A stretch of DNA of 13,273 nt from Chloroflexota bacterium. GTDB taxonomy: Bacteria; Chloroflexota; UBA11872; VXNJ01. The position numbers were made by a program, and so were the translations under genes. Within the stretch, counting starts at the first letter, position 1; each line of letters starts with the position of its first letter. Below the pieces are notes generated by a model, which saw only the letters and a program-made list of their open reading frames with translations, made no database searches and was not told where the DNA came from. The stretch spans positions 1 through 13,273 of the forward strand of contig JAPOVO010000105.1 of assembly GCA_026708165.1 (NCBI GenBank), read 5' to 3'. This document shows positions 1 through 8,050 of the stretch, one piece after another.

Positions 1-1263
1 CTGGGTGCGGATTCGCCATCGGATCAGCGATGCCGCGACAATCGTGAGAAACGCGCACATAGCCGCGCCGCTTGCGATGAGGATCAGCGCGAAATCGTAC
101 GTGGACTCCGCGACAAATACGTACAACGCGACTTGCAGAACGGCGACAGGCAGGAGTCCGTAGGCGATCCAGTTCCATCCGGCAGCGATTATGAGGTAGG
201 TGAGGAACAGGGCGGTTGTCAGCAGCGCCGTCCCGATCAAGTATCTCTGCAGGAGGCCAGGATCGGGCGCGTAATTAGGGCCGACCAGGGCGTTGTGGAC
301 GAAACCGGGAATGACGAATCCGGCAATAACGGGAATCACGGTTATCGCGACGAGGACCGAGGCAGTCTTGGCGACGAAGCCGGGCTGTAGAACGCCACCG
401 GCGAAAACGTGACGAAAGCGCGGCAGCAAAAGCAGTCCCAGGACAAATCCAGCGTAGAAGATGACCCGTCCGGCAAGGGCGGCGGCTGAAAACGACTCCA
501 TGGGAGTGTCAGGCAGCCGACTGTTGGCGATGACCACGTCAATTGCCTGAACGCCGAAGATCGACAGTGTCGCCGGCACGGACCGAAGCTGTTCTCGGAG
601 TGTCGCCCAAAGGCTTTCACGGACCTTACCCTTCGGTGGGGAGTTTGGCAGCAGCAGCCAGATGGCGAGCACCGTGGCCGCCACGTAGCCAAAGGCGAAG
701 CCCGCAGTTGCACCCGCCACGCCGAAGCCGACGGCTACGAGCGCCACCGCCAGAACCACGCGCAGTCCCGCTTCGGCAAGCATCACCCATCCAAGCACGC
801 TGAACCGTTGGGCCCCCTGAAGCGCTCCGCGAAACGCGGAAAGCACCAGCGAGAGGCAGAACGTCACCGCCAGCCAGGCGAGCACCCAGTTTCCCTCGAA
901 GCCGAAGATCTGCCGGATGCCAGACGAGAAGATGCCGAACAGCGCCACGAGGCTTAGGCCGGCCAGTCCGCCGAACGTGGCCGCGCGCAGCGCGAACGGC
1001 CAAGCCAGCAGATGGTTTCCGCGTTGAACTATGTGACCGGTACCGACAGCGACAGCTGCCTGAAAAGCATTGCCAGGGAAGAGCAGAATAGCGATAAACG
1101 AAACGATGGCCAGGACGACGGCGTACTCTCTGGGATCCAGCAGCCGGGCCATGGCGAGCTGGTAGACGTAGGAAAGACCGTTCGCGGACATAGCCAGCAC
1201 CAGGAAGACGACAGACTGACGCAGCATCGACTGCCGGACCATCCAGCGGGGACGCCAAGTCAT
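1..1263 (-). CDS. Polysaccharide/lipid-linked oligosaccharide flippase (MOP superfamily), partial
   Basis: The frame is open from an ATG at 1263 to the left window edge (421 codons seen, no stop), so the C-terminus lies outside. The protein is very hydrophobic, with a series of membrane segments (for example VVFLVLAMSANGLSYVYQLA, IVSFIAILLFPGNAFQAAVA and VILYAGF-like stretches further on). The early motif YQLAMARLLDPREYAVV resembles the first-helix region of Wzx/PST-type exporters, which flip lipid-linked glycans across the inner membrane. An in-frame TGA lies a few codons upstream of the ATG, so this is the first possible start; the ribosome site (GGCGGA) is weak. It lies 86 bases downstream of a co-directional glycosyltransferase, which supports a role in surface-glycan assembly. 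The family call rests on topology and a short motif; the transported substrate cannot be told. A MATE or MurJ-like member of the same superfamily is the alternative. Confidence 0.75.
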   Translation of the reverse strand, partial: MTWRPRWMVRQSMLRQSVVFLVLAMSANGLSYVYQLAMARLLDPREYAVVLAIVSFIAILLFPGNAFQAAVAVGTGHIVQRGNHLLAWPFALRAATFGGLAGLSLVALFGIFSSGIRQIFGFEGNWVLAWLAVTFCLSLVLSAFRGALQGAQRFSVLGWVMLAEAGLRVVLAVALVAVGFGVAGATAGFAFGYVAATVLAIWLLLPNSPPKGKVRESLWATLREQLRSVPATLSIFGVQAIDVVIANSRLPDTPMESFSAAALAGRVIFYAGFVLGLLLLPRFRHVFAGGVLQPGFVAKTASVLVAITVIPVIAGFVIPGFVHNALVGPNYAPDPGLLQRYLIGTALLTTALFLTYLIIAAGWNWIAYGLLPVAVLQVALYVFVAESTYDFALILIASGAAMCAFLTIVAASLIRWRIRTQ

Positions 1264-1349
1264 TCGATTCCGCCGTCAGGCGCCGGGATTCCGCAAAACA
1301 TCTGGGGCATGGCTGGGTGGCGCTCGGAACCCGCTATGGATGCTGATTC

Positions 1350-2036
1350 TTATCGAATCAAATCGCGAAGCCACTGATACACGTAGCGATGCCAAGTCCT
1401 GCGGATGCTGATTTTGGACCGCCCCGCGCCGCGCTCGAACTCGTGGCTCGGTATCTCGGCGACTCTGTAACCTTTCTTGAGGACCTTCATTACCATTTCC
1501 TGCTCAATTGTCGTCAAGTTTTCCCTGAGGTCGAGATCGGCGGCTACGCGCTTGCTGATGGATCGGAATCCGTTTTGCGCATCCGTCAGACGGACGCCGA
1601 ATCTATAGTTGATTCCAAGCTGGATGATCTGTTGACCGAACCAGCGAATGAAGCGGTCGAGGTCGCCGGTCATTTCGTCGCTGCCACCTCTGGGCCGCGA
1701 ACCGACAACCAAGTCGGCCTCTCCCTGTCTAATCGGCGCGACAAGTTTGGGAATGTCGGTCGGTTCGTGCGAAAGGTCCGCGTCGACGAACACCAGAATA
1801 TCGCCCGCAGCTTCGCGGAAGGCCAGACGCACCGCGTCGCCTTTGCCTTTGCCGTGGTCTTGGATGAGCCTAGCGCCCAATTCGGTTGCGATGGTGGGAG
1901 TCGCGTCCTCGGAGCGGCCGTCAACCACGAGCACCTCATCGGCGTACTCCCGCACCGATTCAATTACCTCGCCGACAGTCTGCTCCTCGTTCTTGGCCGG
2001 TATGATGACCGATACACTGGCATCCCGCAGTGACAT
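1350..2036 (-). CDS. Family 2 glycosyltransferase, dolichol-phosphate-mannose-synthase-like
   Basis: This 228-residue protein has a GT-A fold signature: the start strand VSVIIPAKNEE (residues 8-18), VVDGRSEDAT (37-46), the HGKGKGDAVRLAF nucleotide-sugar loop (61-73), the metal-binding DAD with following LSHEP (85-91), and VVGSRPRGGS. These are the hallmarks of GT2 enzymes of the DPM1/polyprenyl-phosphate sugar transferase group, which move a sugar from a nucleotide donor to a polyprenyl phosphate at the cytoplasmic face of the membrane. No C-terminal membrane segment is present, so it matches the soluble, short DPM1 type. It is followed in the same direction by a flippase, giving a plausible two-gene envelope-glycan unit. 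A perfect TATAAT lies about 35 bases upstream of the ATG. The sugar and acceptor cannot be deduced. Confidence 0.88.
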   Translation of the reverse strand: MSLRDASVSVIIPAKNEEQTVGEVIESVREYADEVLVVDGRSEDATPTIATELGARLIQDHGKGKGDAVRLAFREAAGDILVFVDADLSHEPTDIPKLVAPIRQGEADLVVGSRPRGGSDEMTGDLDRFIRWFGQQIIQLGINYRFGVRLTDAQNGFRSISKRVAADLDLRENLTTIEQEMVMKVLKKGYRVAEIPSHEFERGAGRSKISIRRTWHRYVYQWLRDLIR

Positions 2037-2071
2037 AGGTTTGGGTCGCTTCCAGAGAGACGTGGCGGTCG

Positions 2072-2077
2072 ATTATA
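2072..2077 (-). promoter_or_regulatory. Possible -10 box for the glycosyltransferase-flippase pair
   Basis: On the minus strand this is a perfect TATAAT, rare in such GC-rich sequence, about 35 bases upstream of the glycosyltransferase ATG. No good -35 hexamer sits 16-18 bases further upstream (a TTGGCA is only two bases away), so the call is tentative. Confidence 0.3.
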
Positions 2078-2157
2078 TGTGCCAAGTCCAGGGAGCGGCG
2101 TCTGACGGCGCGTTGCGGTCCATGTGGGACTCGTCCGTATCGCGCTGAAGCCGGGGG

Positions 2158-2163
2158 GATAAT
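2158..2163 (+). promoter_or_regulatory. Possible -10 box for the DUF4438-selB direction
   Basis: GATAAT followed by TAG lies 42 bases upstream of the DUF4438 ATG in the divergent intergenic region 2037-2205. The -35 position (CCGTAT with a 17-base spacer) is poor. It is listed because the two divergent genes need promoters in this 169-base gap. Confidence 0.2.
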
Positions 2164-2205
2164 TAGTCCTGACGGATAGAAATACGTTAACGGAGCGATT
2201 GACTT

Positions 2206-3063
2206 ATGTTGCAGACTAATCGAGACCGACTCGTGGCGATTTCGGTAATCGGCGAGGTCGCCTCGCCCAGGGCGCCGTTCGATCCGTTGCGCGTTGGGAA
2301 CGACGGCGTGGGCCGCAACCTGCCGGGCTCAGGCGGGATTACGTATAACGTCAGGATCGGGGACACGGCGATGGGCTGGGCCGGCGATCACGTCGAACCC
2401 GGGGTCACGATCAAGAACAAGAACGAGATGGAAAATGGCGCGCTTCAGTCGCTCTCGTGCGTGGGCAACCAGGCAACCGTGGTCGGCGGGGACGCGAAGG
2501 GGGCCAAGGGGTACGTTACGGGAACTCATGGCGGAATCGAGCACCTGATTTGCTATTTCGACAGCGACGCGCTCGAATCGCTTGTGGTAGGCGACAAGAT
2601 TCAGGTGCGCGCCATGGGACAGGGACTCGAACTCGTCGACCACCCGGAAGTCAAAATCAAGAACATCGACCCGGACCTATTCGAGAAGCTTGGGCTTAGC
2701 GCCGACGGCGACGACGTGAAAGTTCCAGTTTCCGCCGTCATACCTCCGCAGCTCATGGGATCGGGGCTTGGCGCGACCTCTGAACGCGGCGACTATGACA
2801 TCGTCACGAATGACCTGACCATTCACGAGAAGTACGGACTTGGGGAACTTCGATTGGGCGATGTCGTGGCTATCAACGATCACGACAATACGGTTGGCCG
2901 GGCTTATCGCGAGGGGGCCGTCACGGTGGGCGTGATAGTCCATGCCGACAGCTTTGCTTCCGGGCACGGCCCGGGTGTAACGACCCTCTTGACCTCCCGC
3001 ACCGGAAAACTCAAGCCTGTGATCGACAAGACGGCCAACATCGCCCGCTATCTCGGCGTGTGA
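2206..3063 (+). CDS. DUF4438 family protein
   Basis: The 285-residue product is recognisable as a DUF4438 protein. From memory it matches the Thermotoga maritima family member along its whole length, with shared stretches such as PGSGGITYNVRIGD, GWAGDHVEPGV, GDAKGAKGYVTG, the HGGIEHLICYF segment, NIDPDLFEKLGL, MGSGLGATS, VAINDHDNTVG and SGHGPGV. The molecular function is unknown as far as I know. Conserved Asp and His residues in GDHVEPG, INDHDN and GHGPG could form a metal or ligand site, but that is inference. The protein is soluble with no signal peptide. The ATG has GGAG about ten bases upstream, and the N-terminus MLQTNRDRL fits the family start. It is the first gene of the plus-strand run and lies 121 bases before selB, so the two may be co-transcribed. 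Length is normal for the family. Confidence 0.85.
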   Translation: MLQTNRDRLVAISVIGEVASPRAPFDPLRVGNDGVGRNLPGSGGITYNVRIGDTAMGWAGDHVEPGVTIKNKNEMENGALQSLSCVGNQATVVGGDAKGAKGYVTGTHGGIEHLICYFDSDALESLVVGDKIQVRAMGQGLELVDHPEVKIKNIDPDLFEKLGLSADGDDVKVPVSAVIPPQLMGSGLGATSERGDYDIVTNDLTIHEKYGLGELRLGDVVAINDHDNTVGRAYREGAVTVGVIVHADSFASGHGPGVTTLLTSRTGKLKPVIDKTANIARYLGV

Positions 3064-3077
3064 CCGATGTCGGAATC

Positions 3078-3130
3078 AGCCGGTGACGGCGGCTCTTGAA
3101 GATAGGGACACGCGGTTGACGCAAGCCGCG
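3078..3130 (+). other. Two hairpin-forming segments between DUF4438 and selB
   Basis: Bases 3078-3094 can form a 5-bp stem (AGCCG with CGGCT) around a 7-base loop. Bases 3111-3130 can form CGCGG with CCGCG, extendable by TT/AA with a bulge. No T-tract follows, so this is not a standard intrinsic terminator. It lies 55-107 bases upstream of the selB ATG and could be a leader structure or a processing site. Nothing identifies it as a known RNA. Confidence 0.3.
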
Positions 3131-3184
3131 AAGGGGTTGTTGGGACTGGCCGTTTAGGTTCAACGGGTAGAGGCGTATCGTCCA

Positions 3185-5050
3185 ATGTTCACGATCGGCA
3201 CCGCGGGGCACATAGATCACGGTAAGTCCGCCCTCGTAAACGCTCTTACGGGAATCGACCCGGACCGCCTGCCCGAAGAAAAGTCGCGCGGAATGACGAT
3301 CGATCTAGGGTTTGCCTGGCTGACGCTGCCGAGCGGACGCGACATAAGCATCGTCGACGTGCCAGGTCATGAACGCTTCATCCGCAACATGGTTGCCGGC
3401 GCGGGCGGCATCGATGCCGCGCTTCTGGTAATCGCCGGTGACGAAGGCGTGATGCCGCAAACGCGGGAACACCTGGCGATATTGGACGTGCTCGGCATCG
3501 ACGCCGGACTCATAGTGATTACCAAGTGCGACCTGGTCGAGCCTGACTGGCTGGAGCTTGTCGCGGCGGAGGCTCTTGAAGTGGTGGAAGGGTCGTCGCT
3601 GGACGGCTCGCCGATAGCGACTGTGTCCTCCACGCGAAGGACAGGGCTTAACCGGCTGCTCGGGGAGCTCGACGACTTGCTCGACGGCCTCGAACAGACG
3701 CCCGCCGGGGGACGGCCGCGGCTGCCGGTCGACCGGGCGTTTTCAGTAAGCGGTTATGGAACGGTGGTTACCGGCACGCTGATCGACGGTCCGTTGAAGC
3801 AAGGTCAGGGTCTGGAAGTGCTGCCCTCCGGCGTCCGAACGCGGGTCCGCGGCATTCAGAGTCATAGAACGGCGGTAGAAGAACTGGAATCCGGTTCCCG
3901 CGCGGCTGTAAATCTGTCCGGCGTCGAAGTCTCGGACGTGCCGAGAGGCAGCGTTTTGGCCGTGCCGGGCGACCTGAGGCCATCGCGGCTCCTGGATGCC
4001 CGGCTTTCGCTTTTGGGGTCGGCCATGAAGCCCTTGAAGAACGGCACGGAAATCGCCATGCATACGGGAACGGCTGAAGTCCGGGCGGCGGTGAGGCTTC
4101 TGGACGTTGACGCGCTTGAACCGGGCGCGTCGGCGTGGGTCCAGATGAGGGTCCGTCAGCCTGTATCGGCCAAGCAGGGTGACCGCTTCGTTGTTCGGCA
4201 ACTGTCGCCCGCCGTCACGATAGGCGGCGGGGAGATCGTGGCTCCCAAGGCGTCGAGACTGCGGCGTCATGACTTGGACGTGCTGGAGCGGCTGGAACGG
4301 CTGGCGACGGGCGACATGGCCGATTCGATAGTGCTGACGCTGGAAAGGTCGGGGCCGATGCGGAGGCGGGAACTTGCCGAAGCTACAGGCGGCCCCGGGC
4401 CGGAATTCGATCAGGCGATGGCCAAGGCCCTCAAAGCGGAGCAGGTCGTGCACGCGGGCAACACCTATTTTGAGTCTGAAGGACTGCGGAGGCTCGTCAA
4501 CGCGGCGAAGTCGCTGCTGGCCGAGTTCCATGAGGCGAATCCCTTGCGTTCCGGGCTGCAACGGGAAGAGCTCAGGAACCGGCTGCGGCTAGGCTCTGGG
4601 CAATTCAACGATCTCATCTCGTTTCTGGAGCTGGAGGGAGTCGTTCAAGTTGATGGCGCGGTCGTTCGACTGGCGAGCCATCGGGTCGAGCTGACAGAGG
4701 AGCAGGAACGCGCCGCTTCAGCGCTGCTCGAGGTCTTGAATATGGGGGGATTCAACGCGCCTCCGCTGAACGAGCTGGCCAAGCGGTTTGGAGTGACGGA
4801 CGAACTGCTGGAGAGTCTTGGGGCCGGAGGACGGCTCGTTCGCGTGGGGTCGAATCTCGCCTATGAAGCGGACTCGTTCGAGGGGATCAAGGACTCGATC
4901 ATGAAGCTGATCGAGGACCGCGGGAGAATAGACGTAGCCGGTTTGCGGGACCATTTCGCGAGCAGCAGGAAGTATTGCCTGCCGATTCTGGAATACCTCG
5001 ACTCGGCGGGAATAACCCGACGCGTGGGCGACTTTCGCGTTAAGCGGTAA
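3185..5050 (+). CDS. selB: Selenocysteine-specific translation elongation factor SelB
   Basis: SelB binds GTP, selenocysteyl-tRNA and the SECIS hairpin of the mRNA, and delivers selenocysteine to UGA codons at the ribosome. The 621-residue length is close to that of the E. coli protein. Visible G-domain motifs are G1 GHIDHGKS (residues 8-15), switch [10 protein letters not shown] (36-44, the SelB-type GxTIDLGFA), G3 DVPGHE (58-63) and G4 TKCD (113-116). EF-Tu-like beta-barrel domains follow, with the typical [17 protein letters not shown] at about 180-200. The C-terminal third, from about residue 370, is charged and helical, as expected for the winged-helix repeats that bind SECIS RNA, ending in [18 protein letters not shown]. 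The ATG is preceded by AGAGG. selA, selD and the selenocysteine tRNA are not in the window. A SECIS-bearing peroxidase gene on the same strand at 9055 is a likely client. Confidence 0.96.
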   Translation: MFTIGTAGHIDHGKSALVNALTGIDPDRLPEEKSRGMTIDLGFAWLTLPSGRDISIVDVPGHERFIRNMVAGAGGIDAALLVIAGDEGVMPQTREHLAILDVLGIDAGLIVITKCDLVEPDWLELVAAEALEVVEGSSLDGSPIATVSSTRRTGLNRLLGELDDLLDGLEQTPAGGRPRLPVDRAFSVSGYGTVVTGTLIDGPLKQGQGLEVLPSGVRTRVRGIQSHRTAVEELESGSRAAVNLSGVEVSDVPRGSVLAVPGDLRPSRLLDARLSLLGSAMKPLKNGTEIAMHTGTAEVRAAVRLLDVDALEPGASAWVQMRVRQPVSAKQGDRFVVRQLSPAVTIGGGEIVAPKASRLRRHDLDVLERLERLATGDMADSIVLTLERSGPMRRRELAEATGGPGPEFDQAMAKALKAEQVVHAGNTYFESEGLRRLVNAAKSLLAEFHEANPLRSGLQREELRNRLRLGSGQFNDLISFLELEGVVQVDGAVVRLASHRVELTEEQERAASALLEVLNMGGFNAPPLNELAKRFGVTDELLESLGAGGRLVRVGSNLAYEADSFEGIKDSIMKLIEDRGRIDVAGLRDHFASSRKYCLPILEYLDSAGITRRVGDFRVKR

Positions 5051-5144
5051 CGCTTGAAATTGCATTCGGCGAGTTGAGGCGAAACCGGGCGAGAATGTTC
5101 GTGAAGGTCCGGCGCGATCCGGCAGTGCACAGGATTAGAGACCA

Positions 5145-6158
5145 ATGAGAATCAAGCAAGTAGTCATTCACGGCGAAGGCAAGGTGTCGCTGGACGACGC
5201 CGAAATCTCCGATGCGACACCGCCGGGCGAGATTCTGGTCGAGACCGAGGCCACGTTCATCAGCGCGGGGACCGAGCTTTCCGGATACCAGGGACTGAAT
5301 CCCGGTCGGCCGATGCCTGGGCCTCCGGACTACCCGCTCGCCCCCGGATACCTGAACGTGGGGCGAGTGCTGGCAGTTGGCGACGACGTGCACGAGTTTC
5401 GCGCGGGGGACAGGGTATTCAGCTTCGCCCGTCACGCTTCACATCACTACGCCGCTGTAGACGGGGTGGTGGTCGCCGTTCCCGAAGAGATCGACTCCCA
5501 GACAGCGGCGGCGTCGTGGCTGGCGGGAATCGCGCTCACTTCAGTACAGGCGAGCGACGTGTCTTTGAATGATTGGGTGGCCGTGTTCGGGCTTGGCATG
5601 GTGGGCAATCTGGCCGCGCAGCTTTTCAAGCTTTCCGGTGCGCGTGTAATTGGCATCGACCCAGTGCCGTTCCGGCGGGGGCTGGCGCGCGAGGTCGGCA
5701 TCGAGCATACCGTCGGCGGTTCGGATGAAGAGGTCGGCAGCCGTATTCGAGAGCTTTGCGGGCCTGAAGGGGCCGGGATCACGGTGGAGGCGGTCGGGCA
5801 CTCGCGCGTGGCGGAGGAAGCCGCCGAGCTGACCGCGCCGTATGGGGAGCTGATCTTGCTGGGAACCCAACGGGCGGACTATCAGGCCGACCTGACGCAT
5901 CTGATGCGCCAGATTCACTGGAAGTGGCTGGATGTGAAGGGCGCACAAGTCTGGCGCATACCGCTGCGTCCGGCCCGAGGAGTCAAACACTCCAGCTACC
6001 GGAACGCGCTGCTGGTGCTCGACTTGATCAAGTCGGGCCGTCTCGAGATCGACAAGCTGATCTCGCACCGTATGCGCCCCGATGAGATTGCGGACGCGTA
6101 TGAACTGCTCTTGAACAGCAAAGACACATGCTCGGGAATCGCGATCGACTGGACGTGA
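5145..6158 (+). CDS. MDR-superfamily (zinc-type alcohol dehydrogenase-like) oxidoreductase lacking zinc ligands
   Basis: The 337-residue product has the GroES-like N-terminal domain (residues about 1-130, with APGYLNVGRVLAVGDDV and FRAGDRVFSF) and a Rossmann domain with GLGMVGNLAAQLFKLSGARV followed by an acidic residue in GIDP, which usually indicates NAD(H). The usual catalytic zinc cysteine near residue 40 is replaced by the sequence FISAGTELSGY, and there is no four-cysteine structural-zinc lobe; only two cysteines occur, both late. It is therefore probably a zinc-independent member or one using other residues. The substrate is unknown. It lies 94 bases after selB, with GGATTAGAGA just upstream of the ATG. 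The C-terminal segment ISHRMRPDEIADAYELLLN is typical of the family. Confidence 0.85.
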   Translation: MRIKQVVIHGEGKVSLDDAEISDATPPGEILVETEATFISAGTELSGYQGLNPGRPMPGPPDYPLAPGYLNVGRVLAVGDDVHEFRAGDRVFSFARHASHHYAAVDGVVVAVPEEIDSQTAAASWLAGIALTSVQASDVSLNDWVAVFGLGMVGNLAAQLFKLSGARVIGIDPVPFRRGLAREVGIEHTVGGSDEEVGSRIRELCGPEGAGITVEAVGHSRVAEEAAELTAPYGELILLGTQRADYQADLTHLMRQIHWKWLDVKGAQVWRIPLRPARGVKHSSYRNALLVLDLIKSGRLEIDKLISHRMRPDEIADAYELLLNSKDTCSGIAIDWT

Positions 6159-6254
6159 CCGCGCTAGCCGACGGGAAGTCTGAGTGAAGGTGGGGGGAAG
6201 ATACGCAGGGCTATACTCGATTGTTGCTACAACCGCGATCTACATGGCTATTTC

Positions 6255-6262
6255 AAGGGAGA
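6255..6262 (+). promoter_or_regulatory. Ribosome binding site deciding the VOC protein start
   Basis: AAGGGAGA sits five bases before the GTG at 6268. Upstream in-frame starts (6184 and 6244) lack a comparable site and would add residues that do not resemble the family. Confidence 0.6.
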
Positions 6263-6267
6263 AACAG

Positions 6268-6690
6268 GTGACGCTGAGTATCTATTTGAATTTCGGTGGT
6301 AACTGCCGCGAGGTGTTCGAGTTCTACCAGTCGGTTTTCGGGGGCGAGTTCGAGATATTGCAGACTTTCGGCGATGGGCCGGGCGACATGGATGTTCCGG
6401 ATGACGAGCTGGGCGACATCATGCACGTTTCGTACCCGATCGGTTCGAGCGTGCTCATGGGCAGCGACATGCCCTCGGGATTCGGGCCTCCGGTCCAGAT
6501 GGGCAACAACTTCTCGATTTCGTACCAAACAGAGAGCAAGGAACAGACTGACGATCTGTTTGCGAAGATTTCCGAAGGCGGCACGGTCAGTATGCCGCCC
6601 GCGGACATGTTCTGGGGATCGTATTTCGGCTCCTGCACTGACAAGTTCGGCGTGAACTGGCAGTTCAACTACGATCCGCCGCAGGATTAG
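6268..6690 (+). CDS. PhnB-like VOC (glyoxalase/bleomycin-resistance fold) protein
   Basis: Starting at GTG 6268 gives a 140-residue protein whose N-terminus, TLSIYLNFGGNCREVFEFY, matches the usual start of PhnB-like VOC proteins; the frame stays open upstream to 6184 but that part looks non-family. The sequence continues with QSVFGGEFEI, DIMHVSYPIGSSVLMGSD and the closing FWGSYFGSCTDKFGVNWQF, typical of the PhnB/3-demethylubiquinone-9-methyltransferase-like branch. This fold forms small cytosolic dimers that often bind metals or small ligands. The actual function is not predictable from sequence. It stands 109 bases after the MDR gene and ends in TAG just before a long gene-free stretch. Confidence 0.85.
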   Translation: MTLSIYLNFGGNCREVFEFYQSVFGGEFEILQTFGDGPGDMDVPDDELGDIMHVSYPIGSSVLMGSDMPSGFGPPVQMGNNFSISYQTESKEQTDDLFAKISEGGTVSMPPADMFWGSYFGSCTDKFGVNWQFNYDPPQD

Positions 6691-7020
6691 GGTGCCCAGC
6701 TAATGACAGCCTGGTTTGGTACATCCACGCCGGAAAAAAGCTGATTTCGGACTGCGCGGGCGAATAGGTCGGGGCATACTCCGTTCTGCCCGCATCCTCG
6801 GACTTCGCAGAGGACAGGCTTGGCGAGGGCTAACTAGCACTTTGGTGGTCCGTTCATGGTTCGACAGGCTCACCACGAACGGAGGAGAGCGGTCGTGGTG
6901 AGTTGATCGGATGACTCTGACTTGACGAAGAAGCCCTAAATCGCGAAATGGGAATATCCTTTGCACGGCAGTCGCGCCAACGGGCGTTTGCGGCTGTAAG
7001 AACGGAAGGATGAGTCAAAG
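6691..7020 (+). other. 330-base gene-free stretch
   Basis: I see no convincing gene here. Short open frames on both strands give proline-, arginine- and serine-rich nonsense. It holds a palindromic repeat at 6850-6882, a nearby partial echo (TCGTGGTGAG at about 6893-6902), and the ribosome site AAGGA at 7006-7010 for the next gene. No strong promoter pair or T-tailed terminator stands out. Confidence 0.5.
6850..6882 (+). repeat. Imperfect palindrome of a widespread dispersed repeat type
   Basis: The ends CCGTTC and GAACGG pair. An A/C mismatch and a second paired block (TGGT with ACCA) follow, closing an 11-base centre TCGACAGGCTC. Its translation gives the familiar spurious peptides LSNHER and VRGEPVEP, which I recall as hallmarks of a repeat scattered through intergenic regions of many bacterial genomes. 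It is likely a REP-like or MITE-like element. The copy number in this genome cannot be judged from one window. Confidence 0.6.
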
Positions 7021-7983
7021 GTGGCGGTCTACGGAAAAACGGCACTGATAGGCACGGGTCTGGTGGGCCCGCAAATCGGGGTGGTGCTGGCGCAGGGATC
7101 GACCGAGGTAAGCGTGTTCGACATGAACGCCGAGGCCGTGGACCGCGCCCTCGCCGACATGCGTGGATACGTCGACGAGCTTTCCCGCCACGAGATGCTG
7201 ATGGGCGGCGACGCCGACGAGGTCCACGGGCGCATCGGACGAGCCGACAGCCTGGAGTCAGCCGTCGCCGGAGCCGACATCGTGGTCGAGGCCATCTTCG
7301 AAAACGTGGAGGCCAAGCGAGTGCTCTTCAGAGAGCTTGGGGAAGTCGCCGATCCCGCCACGCCGCTAGCCAGCAATACTTCGTCGATTCCGATCAGACA
7401 CATGGCCGAGGTTTGCGAGAATCCCGAGCGCGTAGTGGGCAGTCACTTTATCCTGCCGGCCCATGTACTTCCGCTGGTCGAGGTGATTAAGCACCCGAAC
7501 GTCGACGAGGCTGTTATCGAGAGCGTGCGGGCCGGCTGGGAACAGATGGGCAAGCGGCCCATCGTGGTGAACGTGGACATACCCGGCTTCGTGGCCAACA
7601 GGCTTCAACATTCGCTCACGCGCCAGGCAATCGAGCTGCTGGCAACCGGGATAGCCAGCGCCGAGGACATCGATAACGCCGTGCGCTTCGGATTCGGGAC
7701 GAGGTTTGTTTCGGTCGGTCCGCTCGGTGGGCGCGACCTGGGCGGGATCATCAATCACTCCAAGGTGGCCGCGTACCTCTACAAGGACCTAGACGGGAAG
7801 GGTGACCTGGGGGCTGAGACTCTGGCCGATATGGCCCAGCAGGGCCACGACGGAGTGAAGACTCTCAAGGGCTTTCACGATTGGGAAGGCGATCCGGCGG
7901 AGCTGAGGGATTTCCATTACGAGCAGATGATCATCCAGACCAAGCGGGCGTTGGAGATCGGCTCGGTGCGGGTGAAGATGTGA
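7021..7983 (+). CDS. 3-hydroxyacyl-CoA dehydrogenase-family NAD-dependent oxidoreductase
   Basis: The 320-residue product starts at GTG with AAGGA ten bases upstream. The N-terminal Rossmann motif is ALIGTGLVGPQIGVVLAQ (residues 8-25), with an acidic FDMN ending the second strand, which indicates NAD(H). It continues with ADIVVEAIFENVEAK, the NTSSIPI strand, and GSHFILPAHVLPLVEVI, the equivalent of the catalytic-His segment HFFNP of 3-hydroxyacyl-CoA dehydrogenases. IPGFVANRLQ starts the helical C-terminal domain. Single-domain members of this size include 3-hydroxybutyryl-CoA, L-carnitine and L-gulonate dehydrogenases. The altered ILPAH in place of FNPPH argues against assigning a strict CoA substrate. 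It is followed after 67 bases by an aldo/keto reductase, so a carbohydrate or polyol role is as plausible as fatty-acid oxidation. Confidence 0.88.
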   Translation: MAVYGKTALIGTGLVGPQIGVVLAQGSTEVSVFDMNAEAVDRALADMRGYVDELSRHEMLMGGDADEVHGRIGRADSLESAVAGADIVVEAIFENVEAKRVLFRELGEVADPATPLASNTSSIPIRHMAEVCENPERVVGSHFILPAHVLPLVEVIKHPNVDEAVIESVRAGWEQMGKRPIVVNVDIPGFVANRLQHSLTRQAIELLATGIASAEDIDNAVRFGFGTRFVSVGPLGGRDLGGIINHSKVAAYLYKDLDGKGDLGAETLADMAQQGHDGVKTLKGFHDWEGDPAELRDFHYEQMIIQTKRALEIGSVRVKM

Positions 7984-8050
7984 TTTGCGGGAGCGACCGG
8001 CTTATGCGGCGGCCAGCGAGGTGTAGTACGTCAGGAATCGGGAGAAGCCA

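Noticed and set aside
626..1258. Open frame encoding an arginine- and serine-rich 210-residue protein on the minus strand
   Set aside because: It is a shadow of the flippase gene in another frame; the flippase frame has coherent membrane segments and runs to the window edge.
1389..2033. Open frame antisense to the glycosyltransferase (214 residues)
   Set aside because: No family motifs; the opposite strand has complete GT2 signatures.
3111..3130. Intrinsic terminator after the DUF4438 gene
   Set aside because: The stem is good but is followed by AAGGGGTTG, not a T-tract.
3064..3184. Selenocysteine tRNA gene upstream of selB
   Set aside because: A D-arm-like CCGGTGACGGCGGC and a GGTTCAA occur, but there is no TCA anticodon loop with pairing stem, no complementary acceptor ends and no proper T stem.
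3743..4561. Long open frame antisense to selB (272 residues)
   Set aside because: Its composition (Arg, His, Gln, Pro rich, no motifs) is typical of the antisense frame of a GC-rich gene, and selB on the other strand is unambiguous.
6184..6267. N-terminal extension of the VOC protein
   Set aside because: The family start and the AAGGGAGA ribosome site both point to GTG 6268; the extension resembles no PhnB-like protein.
6700..6966. Possible small genes in the gap between the VOC and dehydrogenase genes
   Set aside because: The peptides include the LSNHER/VRGEPVEP pattern of a dispersed repeat and have no ribosome sites or family resemblance.
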